Position numbers and translations under genes: made by a program | Notes under the pieces: model-generated | What the model was told of the DNA's origin: nothing | The model's input: only the letters and a program-made list of their open reading frames with translations | The model's database searches: none | Assembly: GCA_028023455.1 (NCBI GenBank) | Contig: JAQFVV010000449.1 | Location: 254,001 to 318,000, forward strand | Direction: 5' to 3' | DNA: 64,000 nt | Source of the DNA: Epiperipatus broadwayi | Lineage: Eukaryota; Onychophora; Udeonychophora; Euonychophora; Peripatidae | In this document: piece by piece, positions 34,531-48,025 of the stretch | Position numbering within the stretch: position 1 is the stretch's first letter | Layout of the letters: each line of letters begins with the position of its first letter

Positions 34531-35014
34531 AATTATTGACTTCTAACTAGTCATCCATTGAACATTATCTTCAGTCCTATTTTTTTATATTCATCTGATA
34601 ACTCTTGCACTATTTTCTGAAACTCTTGAGCATTTTTTTCAAAAAACAATCATATCGTCCGCAAAATCTAGATATTGTAAATAATCTTCATTTACTTTAT
34701 CTTCCTTAGTTTCTCATTTTAATCCACAAAATCTATTTGCAAAATTGCCTTATTGCCACAATTTGCTTTCAGGCAGAGCCTTTGATGTACTATTAATTTA
34801 AATATATAGACGTGATCTAAGGATCTAGTTTTATGCAGGCCTATTTGTCCTGGTTTGTAAAAGACTTTAATAAAGATTAATAAAACTCATACAATTACTT
34901 GTATTGATAATAGTTTATTATGGTAACTGATGTTAAAAAATAGATGCTTTAAATTTTTTACACAACTGAGATTTAAAATTTATGGATTTAGACAGTTTAA
35001 GTATTAACAAAATA

Positions 35015-35260
35015 TCATAAATAAACCTGTAGAGATTTCAGTAAGGAGATAGATTCATTGGTGGTTTTATTAAATCCTTCAGTTTTACTATTTGTGCCGC
35101 AAATTCGGCACTCATTAACAATGTGCTTTATAGTCTGTATTTGTCCACATTTACGATCAGTGGCTGATAAATTTCGTTTATGAAAGAAGAGCGTTATAAC
35201 CATGAGTTGTCCTGAGAAGATGTAATACAAAAGTTTAAGCCAGCAGGATAAAAAGAATAT
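35015..35260 (-). mobile_element. Non-LTR retrotransposon, C-terminal fragment
   Basis: The - strand frame reads SGQLMVITLFFHKRNLSATD then RKCGQIQTIKHIVNECRICG, followed by TKTEGFNKTTNESIS-like sequence. The CGxxQTxxHIVxxC block is the usual ending of LINE ORF2 proteins. A frame of about 70 codons is still open. The copy at 24650-24910 is a sister. Confidence 0.55.
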
Positions 35261-35875
35261 TATAAACGGTACATTTTAATTATAGATATCAAAGAAAAAA
35301 ACAACAAATTAATCCCAATATATATATATTGTACACACGATCAGTGAGTTTGAAATTTTAAAATGGAATTTCTCCAAAAGAATAAATATTGGTAAATTGA
35401 ATTTGAAGATGGAAAGATTCTGATGTATTTATTATTAAGTGAGTGAGGTTAACATTATTAGTTTATTTTGCTATATGAATAAAGTATGTTATTAAGACGA
35501 TAGTAAAAATCGTTATAATGCAAACAAGGCAGCAATATAATGATAATCAAATGTAATTAATGTAATGCAAATTTACCCGTTAATAAGTAATTATAAACTT
35601 TTGTTTTTATCATATATTTAATTTTATACGTAGTGACACATCTATATTTTATTTATAAATATATATATGTGCTTTGCGCACAGATAATGAAGCTGTTAAT
35701 AATGCTTGAAAATAAGTAATATTATCCAAATGTTAACGTCAAGTGCCTTCAGGATAGTTCATAGTCCCATATTCATGGCTACTGGAATTTAATTAAGAAC
35801 TATAATAATGTTAATGCAAATTTATTTATATAAATGCAAATTTTATTTATATAAATTAAAACTGAAAATTGTCCA
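35261..35875. other. Intergenic, nothing recognised
   Basis: AT-rich with (TA)n tracts near 35318 and 35660. No gene. Confidence 0.3.
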
Positions 35876-36125
35876 AAGTGGTTTGGTATATCGGTAAAGT
35901 GGCAGTCCTGGAAAAGTCTACGGATTGTCCCCAATTCTGACACTTATTGTGCTCATACTTATCATCTCCTGAGCAATAAACTATTCAATTATTTTTCCCC
36001 ATATGGTTTGGCACAGTGATAGAATGTACTGTAGAGCTTAAAGTTTATGGATCACACCCAGTTTTGTTAATTCTGGGGTTCAAATCTCTTACGAACTCCT
36101 TAGCAATAAGTCGTTGAATTATAAT
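35876..36125 (+). mobile_element. Two tandem tRNA-SINE-like relics
   Basis: Two copies about 127 bp apart each start GTGGTTTGGTATA/ATGGTTTGGCACA and end GAGCAATAAACTATTCAATTA / AGCAATAAGTCGTTGAATTA. Both have an A-box-like stretch (GGCACAGTGATAG in the second) and a B-box-like stretch (GGATCACACCC; also GGGGTTCAAATCTC). These are the internal Pol III promoter parts of tRNA-derived SINEs, decayed. Confidence 0.55.
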
Positions 36126-37600
36126 TATTGTTATTCTTTAAGTGAAAATTTGAAGTAAATTTTAAGATGATAACTTCTGGTACGATTGTTATATCGCAAT
36201 GGTTATTGTAATGATTGATCCAATAACTGAATATAGTGATCGTGGTTATCTGATACCAACAAAGTCTCTTTAAATGATTGTTACTTCTTTCATGATATTA
36301 TATGAGTAATGAAACTGGGTCTTCTCATGTTTGAATTGCATAGTACGTTAAACAAGCTAAAGACTTTCTGAACAGACCCAAATATATATAGAACATTAAG
36401 GTACCTTTTGTGAGATTATGTATGCACATTTTCTAATTGGAATAACTATTATATACTATCTGTTATTTGCATTAATGCATTCAGTTATTGATAGAATGGA
36501 AAAGATGTGATAGTTTGTAATGTACAGCAAATATCGTGAATTATATCTTATTAATGTAAATTTGTATTATTATTAAATCAGGAGTATCGAGTGAATCAAT
36601 TGGATCCCAAACACCAAATTGTTTTATTTGAATGTTTTTGCTTTGTATAGAATGTAAATTTTTGTTATGCACAAATAAATTTTCTCTTTTTAAATCCAAG
36701 AATTTGCAATATATGTACTAAACGTGTAGGTATATATATATTAACTTTAAAAAAAAAAGATCATTAATTGCGAACTCTCTATATTGATTTTTCGTTATAA
36801 ATTCGCTTATAAAAATCAACTACTGTATTTCCTTTTTGTTTTTTTTTGAATAGAACTTTATTCATAATAATAATGTTTTTGGTCAAACAGTGTTAGAGAT
36901 TCTTAGAATTAACCATAACATTACAATAACAAAAAATCAGCAATTTAAAAATATGGATGTAAAATGAATGTGAAACATTAAAGGTTTGATATTAAAATGT
37001 TAGCTTTATAAAGAAACAATTATAAAGGAAATATTGTATATTAAAAGGTTAGAGCCAACTTTAAATGATAATGGAAAATAATTTTTTTTGTTTTAGATAA
37101 TTAAGCCAATTTGTATGCTTATATTTTTAATTTAGTTTCACAATATGCTACATGAGGGAGTTACTTATAAAAATAATACATGAGGGAATTACTTATAAAA
37201 ATAATCTTTATTTATTAGATTTGAATTTTCAAATTTTTTATTGGTGAATTAAGGTTTATTTTATAATATCTGATCAATTAATTAAATAAAACATAATTTT
37301 CGAATTTTGATTTTTATATAATTGTTGGGTATTATTTATTTTCATCATTTATAGTTAGGTGTTAAAATTGTTATTTAAGAGTTGGTTTGTTTAAACATTT
37401 CAATTGTTAGCTAAGTAAAGGTTTATTCCGTATATCAATTTTGTTAACTGTTGCTGAGCGCACTTTCGGTGGTGAAGCCATATTCATGACACACAAAATT
37501 AATATACAGAATAACGTTTACTTTGCTAACGTTCAAAACGTTTTAAGCAAACCAATTACAAATGGATAAGGAAAAGAAGAATAACCTAAATATTATTTAA
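36126..37600. other. Intergenic, nothing recognised
   Basis: AT-rich, with a short direct duplication ACATGAGGGA(G/A)TTACTTATA at about 37150 and 37180. No gene. Confidence 0.35.
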
Positions 37601-37936
37601 GAGTTGTATTTTTTAAAGGGCAATTTATAGATGTGTGTACACATTTATATATTTTGATTATTTACATATAAATGTTTATTGATAATTGAATGGATTTAAA
37701 TGTGTTTATGATTAAAAATAATATTTTTTGGATTTATTTATACAGTTATTGTTTATGTAATAATTAAAGAGTTGTATTTTTTAAAGGGCAATTTATAGAT
37801 GTGTGTACACATTTATATATTTTGATTATTTACATATAAATGTATATTGATAATTGAATGGATTTAAATGTGTTTATGATTAAAAATAATATTTTTTGGA
37901 TTTATTTATACAGTTATTGTTTATGTAATAATTAAT
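37601..37936 (+). repeat. Recent 168-bp tandem duplication
   Basis: GAGTTGTATTTTTTAAAGGG begins units at 37601 and 37769. The two 168-bp copies differ by about one base (TGTTTATTG versus TGTATATTG). The near identity argues for a recent event. No coding content. Confidence 0.95.
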
Positions 37937-38020
37937 AATGTAGCAATTTTATATATATATATGAAATATTGTGGAAGGAAACTTATTTTCAAGCATGCTC
38001 TATAGAATTGATACACACAT

Positions 38021-38180
38021 ACTCGTCAAGAAACATTTTAAAAGCATAAATGGTCTAAGTATGCTTAGAGCTTATTCTTTAAATAAACCAACTTTTATAA
38101 ACGGTGTCTAAATTAGGGCTTGAGCCTATTATGAATCCGATTTATAAATTGCCTATGCTTTTAAAATGTTTGTGAGGAAT
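38021..38180. repeat. Short inverted repeat
   Basis: AAACATTTTAAAAGCATA (38031-38048) is mirrored by TATGCTTTTAAAATGTTT (38154-38171), with weaker pairing outside. A related CTATGCTTGTAAAATGTTTA lies near 38421. Probably a small foldback. Confidence 0.6.
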
Positions 38181-39223
38181 AGTTTTCTTCTACAATATTA
38201 TATATATTTAAATCACTAGTATATTCAATCTAATAAGATTCAGGATAGCAAGTAATTAAAAATTAGAAACTTTCTTTTCCCTGTGATATATAAACCGAAC
38301 TTGCGCAAATAATTTTCCAATTTAAAAATCAGGCTTATAATAACTCATGATAATGATTTAGGCATGGTCAATAAAACTTATTTTATTTAAAGAATAGACT
38401 CCCAAGTGTGGGTGGACCCCCTATGCTTGTAAAATGTTTATTGATGGGATAGTGCGTGACAGTTTTATAGTATATGTGTGAAGACTAATTATTGCTTATG
38501 TATTTTCTTTATAATTTTTGTAGTTAATTTTGAAGATAAGTTAGTAGGTTTGGCTGAAATGTTAACTATTAATAAGAATAAAGTTCTTCCATTTAAAAGA
38601 AAATTCAGAAATTTGTTTTTATAATTAAGTTTATGATTATGTGCCCATACCATAATGATTATTTCTTCAATATAATATTTACAATTGTGTAATTTGATTT
38701 AAAAAATTGAATATATTAAACATTTAGTTAAAATTTTTGAAGTTTAATAGTATTTAATGATATCAAAATTACAGTGACTGAAAATGTAAAAATCTGTTCC
38801 AGTTGTGAGAATTCTTTTTTGTTATGCAATAAGATGAACTTAATAATGTATTTTTCTCTGCTTTCAGATATGTTAATTTAAATATTAACTTTTACCATGG
38901 TTCACCATGTTCATATCCCTAGTAAAATGATAGGCTACTTTGCATGCGGAAGATTTGAACTTGAAGTAAAAACATATATGTATATATTGTGATGTTTAAA
39001 TTTAATCTTAAATATTTTACTTTTGTTTATCTTTTCATTTATATATATTTATTATTTACATTTTTTTTTTTTATGAGAATTTCAAATTCAAAATGCAGAA
39101 TAATGTAACAATCAATTTTCGTTTAATATTAGCTAATAAAATTTTATTTCCAGTGTAGAAAAAATTATGTTAAAAAATTATCTATGTAAATGTATTTTGC
39201 TAGTCTATATGTTTAAATAATGT

Positions 39224-39237
39224 GCCAATAGAGGGCG
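39224..39237 (+). promoter_or_regulatory. CTCF-like core motif (weak)
   Basis: GCCAATAGAGGGCG fits the CCAnYAGRKGGC core of CTCF sites. Similar GATGGC-type words recur in the foldback ends, so a repeat origin is equally likely. Confidence 0.2.
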
Positions 39238-39289
39238 TATAAATGCTTTCATTCATAATATCACATCACATCACATATATTTGTATATA

Positions 39290-41200
39290 AATAGCTTATG
39301 GTTTAACAAAAATGGTCAAAGTTGTCATAATTTTCACTCATGGCAGAATGGTTTCTTCAAATTCAGTCCAATTTCTTTAATTCATAGTCTCTTCTCCAAA
39401 TCACTTCAGCAAACTTCTTATTTTATCAATATCATGTATTGTTTTTTCCTAGAACTTTTATAATTTCTTGATATCCAGTTTAAGACTTCAATTATTTATT
39501 GCCATAATTTTATAATCACGTTTTCCCACCCAGCTCCCTATCAACCTCTTAAATTTTTCCTGTATCCATAAATTTTGTCTTCACGTGATTCATGTTAATC
39601 CCAATAGATAATTCTTCTTTATTCATTGCATGGTTTGGAGTCTGCATTGTTTTCCCAGTAATTGTTCATGCCTCAGATCCATAACTATGCACTGCTAAAT
39701 CATGTTTATTAAAAAATATTTATTTTCATGCATGTAATCATATTTCTTATTGATATTAATTTATATCTAATGGAAACACTCCATCCAAGTTTACGTTTAT
39801 AACTAATTTCATCCATTATGTTTCTGACCCAAGTATTTATAGATGTTAATTACTTCTGTTTCATGACTATCAATCTCTTTTTTTTTCTTATTTGAAAAGT
39901 TCTTTAACACAAATCTTCATAGCATTTATCTTTAGTTCTACTTTTATCTGACATTTTCTGAACTATTATTTGCAAAAACCTAGATGACTTAAATAATTTC
40001 TGCCTATTTTTATTGACTTAGCTTACTTCTAATCCACAAAATACTCCCCGTAAAACTACTACACAAAATTGTGTGGAGAAAATCATATTATACACCCTTA
40101 TCAATGTTATCTTCTTAGTGCCCTCATGTAGTGTCATCTGCTGTTACGTTTTAATAAATATTCGTCAAAAATTTGACAATATCCTATGTGTTGATTAGTT
40201 TAAAACTGAATTGTTTATAAATCCAAATGCATTTTCATAATCTTCAAATTCAAAGCAAAATGTTTTAACTCGCATTCAATAGTTCTTTTTGTAACTTGTT
40301 GTAATCTTGGATATATGGGATGAATGCTTTTAAACTCATTTGTTATTTTAGTTGGTTTGAGTCACACATTTTCTTTGTCATGATCTTAATAAAGATTTTG
40401 CATAGAAATGATAGAAGATTGTTAAGTCTATAAATTTCTAATGGTTTGTTTTTTACCTTTCTTAAATATCAAAATCTTATTGCGTTATCATGTGCAATAT
40501 TTCTGTCATTTACCCATTTGATAAGTATATATATCTTTCTTAACATTTTTTTCATCTGCTTATTTTAAATATTTGTAATGATTCTGGTATTCTTTGACCT
40601 TTTTCTATTGTTCTTAGATGTGATTATATATTCATTACTTCATTCAAAATACTTGGTATTTCAAATTTTTTACTTCAGCATGCTTCAAAGTGTTGTCCTT
40701 TTCAATCTTAGTACTAAGTATTTTGTTTATATTTTAGAAACTTGTTCTCTTTTATAGCTTTCCGTACTATTTTATAATTATTTTATATATTTTTTTATAC
40801 TATTTTATAGAATTCCAGAAATTCATTTCTTCAAAATGAACTGTTTTAAGTCTTTTCATACTCCTTCTTTTCTTCATATATACTGACTTGTCTTAGTTGA
40901 CGATTTGCCTGAAATTGCTGCGTTTTTATATAGTTTAGGTAAGTCTATTAGTATGAAAACGATTTGAAAAGTCTAGCTTAATTCATAAATATTCCTGACG
41001 TTTAATAATGTCCACAATAAATATTGTTCTTCCTAATCTTTTTTCTCTAGTTTTGCTTAATATTAAAACCTGAATGGTAATAAGGTTATGTTTTTATCAA
41101 TCTTACCAAATTTTTTTATGAATATTTACCCTTTTCCAGATTTACCTGATTGTTTTGAAACAGCTCCATTTATCTCTGCGTATTAATGATAACAAAGATT
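39290..41200 (-). mobile_element. Second RTE-like LINE relic, heavily decayed
   Basis: The - strand shows, from high to low coordinate, VFANNSSENVR (position of the FADD box segment), EVINIYKYLGQ (the YKYLGQ block), VMDLRHEQLLGK and QTMQ...IKKNYLLGL-like segments. They are parallel to the copy at 33774-34860, whose + strand text TCTTGA(A/T)ATCCA(A/G)TTTAAGA is also shared (39469, 33890). Many stops. Its left edge overlaps the expected end of the CELF 3' UTR region. Confidence 0.5.
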
Positions 41201-41514
41201 TAATCAACTTCGTCATCTTGCATTTGACTACCTCTTGCCATGTCCATTTTGTTTTGTTTTTTAAATTTGATATGTATTAAATCATTTGCTATCTAAAGAA
41301 AATGTTAGAAAACTACCACAGAGTCAAAGGCTCTGCACATAGACTCGTAAGTTATATTTTGAAACATGAATGTATGTTTATGTAAAATTCATCTGCGTCA
41401 AGCACTAATCATTCGGAAAAAAATACAAACTCAAAAATAATGCTCTGTAATTTTTTTTAATTGTGAAGGGTAAATAGGTTTACAAGTAAATAATTTTTAA
41501 ACAATAATCAGCAT

Positions 41515-44500
41515 TTATTTATTTATTTTTTTTGTAGAAATGACCAAAATTTGTACATGCCTTCCAATTTTTTTTTTTTTTTTCCTTTTATTTCTAAATA
41601 ACTCAGCAAATTGATAACTATAAGGGTTGTCTACAAGAGGCTGACCATGCCTACAGATACACATAACGCAATCCAGAACCACCATATTGGAATGGAACAC
41701 CAGGAAAACAGCTTTTATATACCAACAACCAATTCATATCTCACAATGCAAGAGGAAAGGAGAAGCAATCATGAATTTAAACATCTAATTTTTATTTTAA
41801 AAAAAAGCAAAAAAACTTGAGATCATATTTTAATGGAATGTTTATGAAGATGTCTCGTTTATTAATATTTACAAAATTGTTTAAAAAACGATGAGAAATT
41901 TGACAAATGAATACTCACCATTCCTGTTGAACTGTGAGATTGCTAGATACCTCTTGTTTGAATTCAGGAAGGTATTCTAGCTTTGGAAGTGAACAAGAGC
42001 TTTAACAATTTTTTTTTATTATTTATATATATATATATTTTACCCGTTGATATGTATTCCCCCTGACATAAAAGCCAGCCATGCCCCGATGCGGAGATCT
42101 TAATCCTCCCAAATGAGGTTCAAGAACGGAGATCATGAAAGACTTCCAGAGCTTTCTAGATTTTTTTTTTTTTTCTAGATCTTTGGTCTTAATGGGAACT
42201 TTTAAAATGATGTCACAAATTCAACTATAACATTCACAATTCAGATTACCGATAAGATCTACGTTATAAAATCGCTGTGATAACTAACTTTTATGTACAC
42301 ACATGCACTCACATTACCAGAAGACAACAGTGAATTTAGAAAGTTAACAGTTTAATAAAAAAATACCGACTCCTTATGATAATAACTGAATATAATTAAA
42401 CTTGTGAAATATTTGGCAAGAATTGGTAATTAAAAATTTATAAATTTTGAAAAAAAAGTGTATATATATATAATATATATAGTGTGTGTACTTACAAAAG
42501 CTTAATAAGCTGTTAGCTGTACATAGTTTTACAAGTTTGGTTCATAACCTCAACAAAAACATTTCTTAGAGATTTTAAAATATTAGAAAAAATATGTACA
42601 AATTTCATAAAAACAACTAAACTATACAATGTCTGAAAGTGTATAAAATTTTATATAATTGATCTTATCAGCAATCTGTTTACAATCAAATTTAATATAC
42701 AAGTTTTAGTACATTGCATTGATAGCCATTGGATAAAAATTTACCTAGGAAATTTTTTTTATATATATAATGCTTTTAGAAATTTGAAACAACTGGATGA
42801 AAGCGTTTGATGTGTGCTTGTTAAAGAAAGACCGTAAGGATGATTGTTGGCGAGATTAAATCAGGAAGAAGCCTGGTTATGTGTACGGGCTACTCTCTGG
42901 AGTTGTCAGTTTAATGGAGTCGGTTGGCAATCTTATGAACAACTCTCTGCGATTTGCAGATTTAACTAGCCTTGATACTAAATTTGTAATGATTTCGAAA
43001 ACTTAGTTTAGAAATAACAAGCTTTTTTTTCTTCAAGATATATTCTAAACTTAAAATGCAATGACTTGTGAAGAATGTACCCAGGTTTGTTCCATCGTTG
43101 CTGTATTTATTACTGAGCTACTACGAGTTTGCCCTAATAGTGGTTACTACGTACTACAAAAAAAGGGTCTGCCAATAATGGAAGAACCCAAAAATGTGCA
43201 GCTAAGATAAATAATAATAAATGTAGATAAATAACTTATCAAGTAATAGGAAAAATAGTGAAGAAAAAAATTCAAAAAATTACTCTAATATTTTTTCTTT
43301 TTTTTTTTTTCCCATTTTTTTTTTTTTTTTTTAAACTTTGTTTTCAATCTTTGGCATGACCTGTGACATACATAGTGTTCGTGGAGATCAAAAAAAACTT
43401 AACTCCCGAACTTGACCAATCAGCTTTAAAAAAAATACTGATGACTAGACAACCAATTGAATGATGCGAGGAAGGTCACGATTTCATGCATGTAAAAAAT
43501 AATTTTTTTTTTCTTTATATGACAAAACAGTCCTTGTAAAATAGATCTGAACAAAAACAGTGAGCTTAAAAACGGCTCCGAGAACAAAAAATAAGTGTTC
43601 TAATAAATATAAAATAATAAATAAATTAATAATAAATATATATTTATATATGTATAGTGGAAAAGATTATATACAACAAATTACTGATAATTTATAGGAT
43701 ATATTATATTGTTTCAGAAAAGACACATTTCTTGGAAAAGGTAGAAGTTTAAAATAGTTAAGTATATGTATATATATATATATTACTTATTTTTTTTTTT
43801 TTAAAAAAAACATCTTTCCCCATCTTTTATTCATGAGTAAAAGTAATATTGATCACTGCGCCCTCGTAGGGTTTCTACTTAAACTATGGAAGGACCGGTC
43901 AAAACAGGGTTGAAAGACACAAGCTGAGCCAACTACTGGAAAACCCTTGAGGGGAATCTGGCAATATAACAGATGGGGATTTAATATTTATTTGGGTGTG
44001 TAGGAATAATTAATATTTGTACCTAAACTATGTGTATTATGGGAAGGGAAGGAGAGAATTCAATATACTGTATTAAGCCAAATTCCTTGAAGCCCCTTAT
44101 CAGAAGGAATGGCTCGAATAAAATGACATAAAAATATGCTGAATGAATATAGTAAAATATAATAAAACATACTGTAATGCAGCGAATGATTATTTCTGAT
44201 CACTTGGGAAGGGGTGGGGCTGCAAGGAATCAGTATGCTGAACATCCTAGTTTTGACCATTTACGAAATATCTTTTAAATCTACTTTAATACTAGCCAAT
44301 ATGTGTCTCTGTAGATGTATTGTATAATATATACTTTAGGCAAAAGCACCATGAGCCTTTTAAGAAAGTGATAAAATTAAAACTCAAAATATTGAGTTTC
44401 CTTTTTTTTTTAAAATTTTTTCTTAAGTATAATATTTTTGGTCCATATATATTTTATAGAAGATGATAAAAAATGATGTTTCTACCAACTGTGTAGAGAG

Positions 44501-45772
44501 CAGTTCTAAATAAATCACAGACCAACTAAAGACGTTGACAATTTTCAGCATTCCAGAAGAATCCACTCTTTGTTAGATTCACTAGAGTGACTTAATCATC
44601 AGAATATATATTTCTTGAACACTAGAAAATGGCAACGTCTGCGCATTTTGGATAAATAAATGAGTTTCAGAGTAAAAAGATTTCTGGATTATAACTAACT
44701 TTGTTATCGAATTTCTTATTTACGTATGCACACACAATTTTTTTTTTTTTTTTTTACAAAATCATTTTTTTAATGTCAATTGTTTTAAAATAAATAAAAA
44801 GTAATAGAAAAATTCTTTGGTTTTCTTTTTTTTTTTTGTTTTGTTTTTTTATGTAGCGGAAGCTACAAGTTAAGTATATAAACCAACAGGAAGTGCAAAA
44901 TTAGGACCTGGGAATGTAGCTGGACAATCTCTATTTTCTAAACATTCGTAAAATTAAAACTTCATAAAGAAGCAAAAATATGTCTGCTTATATGCCTATA
45001 AAATTATTTTTTCTTATGTCCGAGCGTCACCCATATGTAGGAAATGTTTTGATCTACGAAGATTGGTGACTGAGACAAAGTATACAAATAGTGTACAAAG
45101 GTCTATAGATAAGGTTTAGCAAAATTCTATTTCTTTAAATATTTCTTTAATAAAACAGCAGCTCAAAAAAAAAAGAAAGGCCGTCTCTTACCGTATTACA
45201 AAATCCATAAAGTATGTTTTAAAAATAAACTCAGAAATAAAAACTCGAAATAGGATATTTTTTTTTTTGCAACATCAAAAGTTGTCATTATGACAACTAT
45301 CACATGACGTCACCAAGGAACAAAAACCCTGCTGGACTGTTTCTACGTGACATCACGGTTACACAGACAGCATGTACAATACCACCAGCTGAACAATGCT
45401 CGAATTAAAAATAAATAAATGTAGCTCAAATGGAATGGAAAATTAAAAATCCATCAAACCTGGCAGAAAAACCTTTTTTCTTTTGAGCTGTCGTTTTGTC
45501 ATTCTGTTTTTTTTTTTTATCTTTTTATTCTCTGGTTTATTTTTTTTTTCTTTTTGTCTCATATATTTTTTTATAGAAGGCTATAAAGCAATGCTAAATT
45601 ACTATTCTATGCAATGCTACAATAAATTTATGTAGAAATTTTTACACAAAATTTTGTTCAAAGTCTCTGGCTTCCCAATTTTTTTATGTCCTCTCCAACG
45701 GTGGGATATATTTCTTTCAGAGTGGATATGAGTACAGTGATGCTGTATGAAGTCCACACAAAGTTGTCCTCA
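41515..45772 (-). other. Candidate CELF terminal 3' UTR exon (3' end unresolved)
   Basis: On the - strand a strong acceptor ends at 45773: a pyrimidine tract of about 40 nt finishing TTCTTATTTCCAG, followed by TGAGGACAACTTTGTGTGG. It is the best match I can see for the donor at 63071, which would give a 17.3-kb 3'-UTR intron. From here to about 41.5 kb I recognise none of the dispersed repeats that fill the neighbouring sequence, as expected of a long 3' UTR under some constraint. Candidate - strand AATAAA signals lie near 43622, 42016, 41587 and 41515-41527, so the true end is uncertain. The region is full of A-runs on the - strand and includes a short hairpin near 45280 (GTTGTC/GACAAC). Confidence 0.5.
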
Positions 45773-47956
45773 CTGGAAATAAGAAAAGAAAAGAAAAAAA
45801 AAACAAACAAATAAAAAGAGATAAATAAAAAAATTATATAATATATATGAGATAATTACAATAAATACAAATAATACAGAAATACATTGCAACAAATTCA
45901 CTAATACAAAAGTAATAATTGCAAGCTAAAAAAAAACAAAAAAAAAAAACAGACTAAACGGTAAAAATAAAGGCCCCCATCAACAAATGGAATCACAATG
46001 AACATCAACCAATCAATACTGGCTGATTCAGAATTTCAGTCTTAGAAATTTAAGACATCAATTAATAAAATAAAATAAAATGAACATCTGAACTAACCAG
46101 TATGACAAGAAACTACCTTTAAAGGATTAAAATAACCTCAAGAAAACATTTCTATATAGTATAGACTACTGAGTCACATGACTGTTAAGCGAACACGCAC
46201 AAGTGGCAAACTAATATAAGAAACAAAGTGGTACAAAGAAATGGCTGACAAAGACTGGGCACTCAACATTCATTCAGGCACTTACTTATCAACCAACTGC
46301 CAAATCGATTGTTGCTTTAGCAACACGTACTGGTGATTGCGTTCTGAGGGCCACCTAGTTTCCATGGTAATAATAGGAAGCAAGGGATAAATAAGTCAGG
46401 GGAAGGTATACAATTTAAATATTCTACTGTGTTCAAATATAAATATTCAAATTACTTGGCAGTATAAAGAGGACTTCTATTCTTAAGGCTCAATGGACAA
46501 ACACAGATAAATAGCGAAAATAAAATGTACTCAAAACAAAACTACTGACACACAACAAACAAAAACATAACAGAAAAAAAGGGCTAAAACTATCTATAAG
46601 CATTAAAAAACATCTTTAAAAGGGAAACATTTAACAGAAACTTATATCAAGCTAAACATCTTAATTTTATTTACGCACAGATACTAAAAATAATAACTAA
46701 TTAAATGAAAACTTAAAATTAAGAGTAAATAAATTTATTCAATAAATTGTCATTCTTAATTTATAGAAACAATTTATGTATGCATGCAAAGTTTAAAAAT
46801 CAATCTTCAAACCGTAAGATTGTTTTTTTTTTTGTTTTGATGAATTACTGAAGAAATTTAAAATTGAAACCGAAAGCATGTAAATATGATTTTAGTATTT
46901 ATGATAATTTTTAAAAAATAATATTTGAACTATACTGAATGAAAAGGATTGCTATATTGTGCATATTTATCCAGAGGTAATTGACAAAATATCAGGAACA
47001 TCAGCCATCTTGTAATTCTTTTTGGCAACGTGACACAAAAATTATCATACATAACAATATAATTTTTCCATTTTTAGCTATTAGAAAGTTGATATCAATT
47101 TTATACGCTTGTAAAAGTAATCATATTGCTGGCACACAATTAGGTGAAGCACAAATGTTTAAAGCCGTTCGTCTGTTGATGTTAATTGCTATTAGGAATT
47201 CACCGCTTAGAAAGGAAGATGGATATTGTGAAGAACTGTAGGTAAAAACTAACCTCTGTAGAACAAATTACTACAAAGGCTGCCAAATTTGAATACTTAT
47301 AGTTATGAAAAATTTTCATAAGCTTGAGAAGAACATTTATAGCCAAATTGCCCTTTGAAAGATACTAGTTGTAATGTGAATACTATAACTATGGATGACT
47401 GGAAGCACACTATTAGTCAAACAAATTATTTTCACCAATCACAAGAAGGGGTTATATTCGATTGGTAAAAGAAGCCTATTAACAAGAATGCCTTTTGTTT
47501 TTAAATCACAGTAGTGAAGGATCACAGTTTGGGTACCATAATCGGTCATTATATATGTACACATGACAGCATCCTATTTTAATATTTTGTGAGTCCAGAC
47601 CTAGATCTTAGTATAAACATTTCCCCCAAACAACACTGCCTTTCTTCAAGAGATTAATGTTCTGTTCATATGACTTACAAAAATATTGATTTGAGAAACA
47701 AGGCCTAATCAATTGGAATTTAAATATTTGTGGCCAACAGTGAATAAAGTGAAAGCATTATATAGTATTAATATTTCCCAGAAAACTTGACTGTTTTCAT
47801 CATGATGAATAGTATATATGGTTTTAGACGTGGTGAAAATATATTCCCATTCTACGGTTTATGATGCAATTGGTTGCACTACACCATATATCAGATAAAG
47901 TTAACATAGATATATCTAAACAATATTTATCTAAATCGCATGTTGTTAAAATTGAT

Positions 47957-48025
47957 AATAAATTGAAAGTATGCTGTCTCAGTTATAATTGCGCATGTGA
48001 AAGGCTAGCATACTTTCAATTTATT
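47957..48025. repeat. Hairpin with perfect 18-bp arms
   Basis: AATAAATTGAAAGTATGC (47957-47974) is exactly complementary to GCATACTTTCAATTTATT (48008-48025), with a 33-nt loop and further AT pairing outside (TAGATATATCT). It could be a stem-loop of the CELF intron transcript. Confidence 0.7.

Larger units (their letters stand above)
33774..34860 (-). mobile_element. Non-LTR (RTE-like) reverse transcriptase relic, interrupted by a family A element
   Basis: Reading the - strand from about 34670: LDFADDMIVF (the catalytic FADD box), then AQEFQKIVQELSDEYKKIGL (the LQ.L..ES...GL block). After the insertion come KYHGQIITTDENIIDKINHK, KVFHQFLVMDLRLVYLTEEQ and MKEQSISDIIERIKRLKSN, matching YLGQxIxxxGNIxxEIxxR, KVFxQxVLPVLTYGxETW and RTKVTDVIERIxRLKWxWAG. 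Stops and frameshifts throughout. The order of blocks is collinear with intact LINEs, and the C-terminal part may continue as 35015-35230. Confidence 0.75.

Noticed and set aside
16500-41500. A third protein-coding gene between CARNMT1 and CELF
   Set aside because: All protein-like stretches there are LINE reverse transcriptase relics with stops; no spliced exon series was found.
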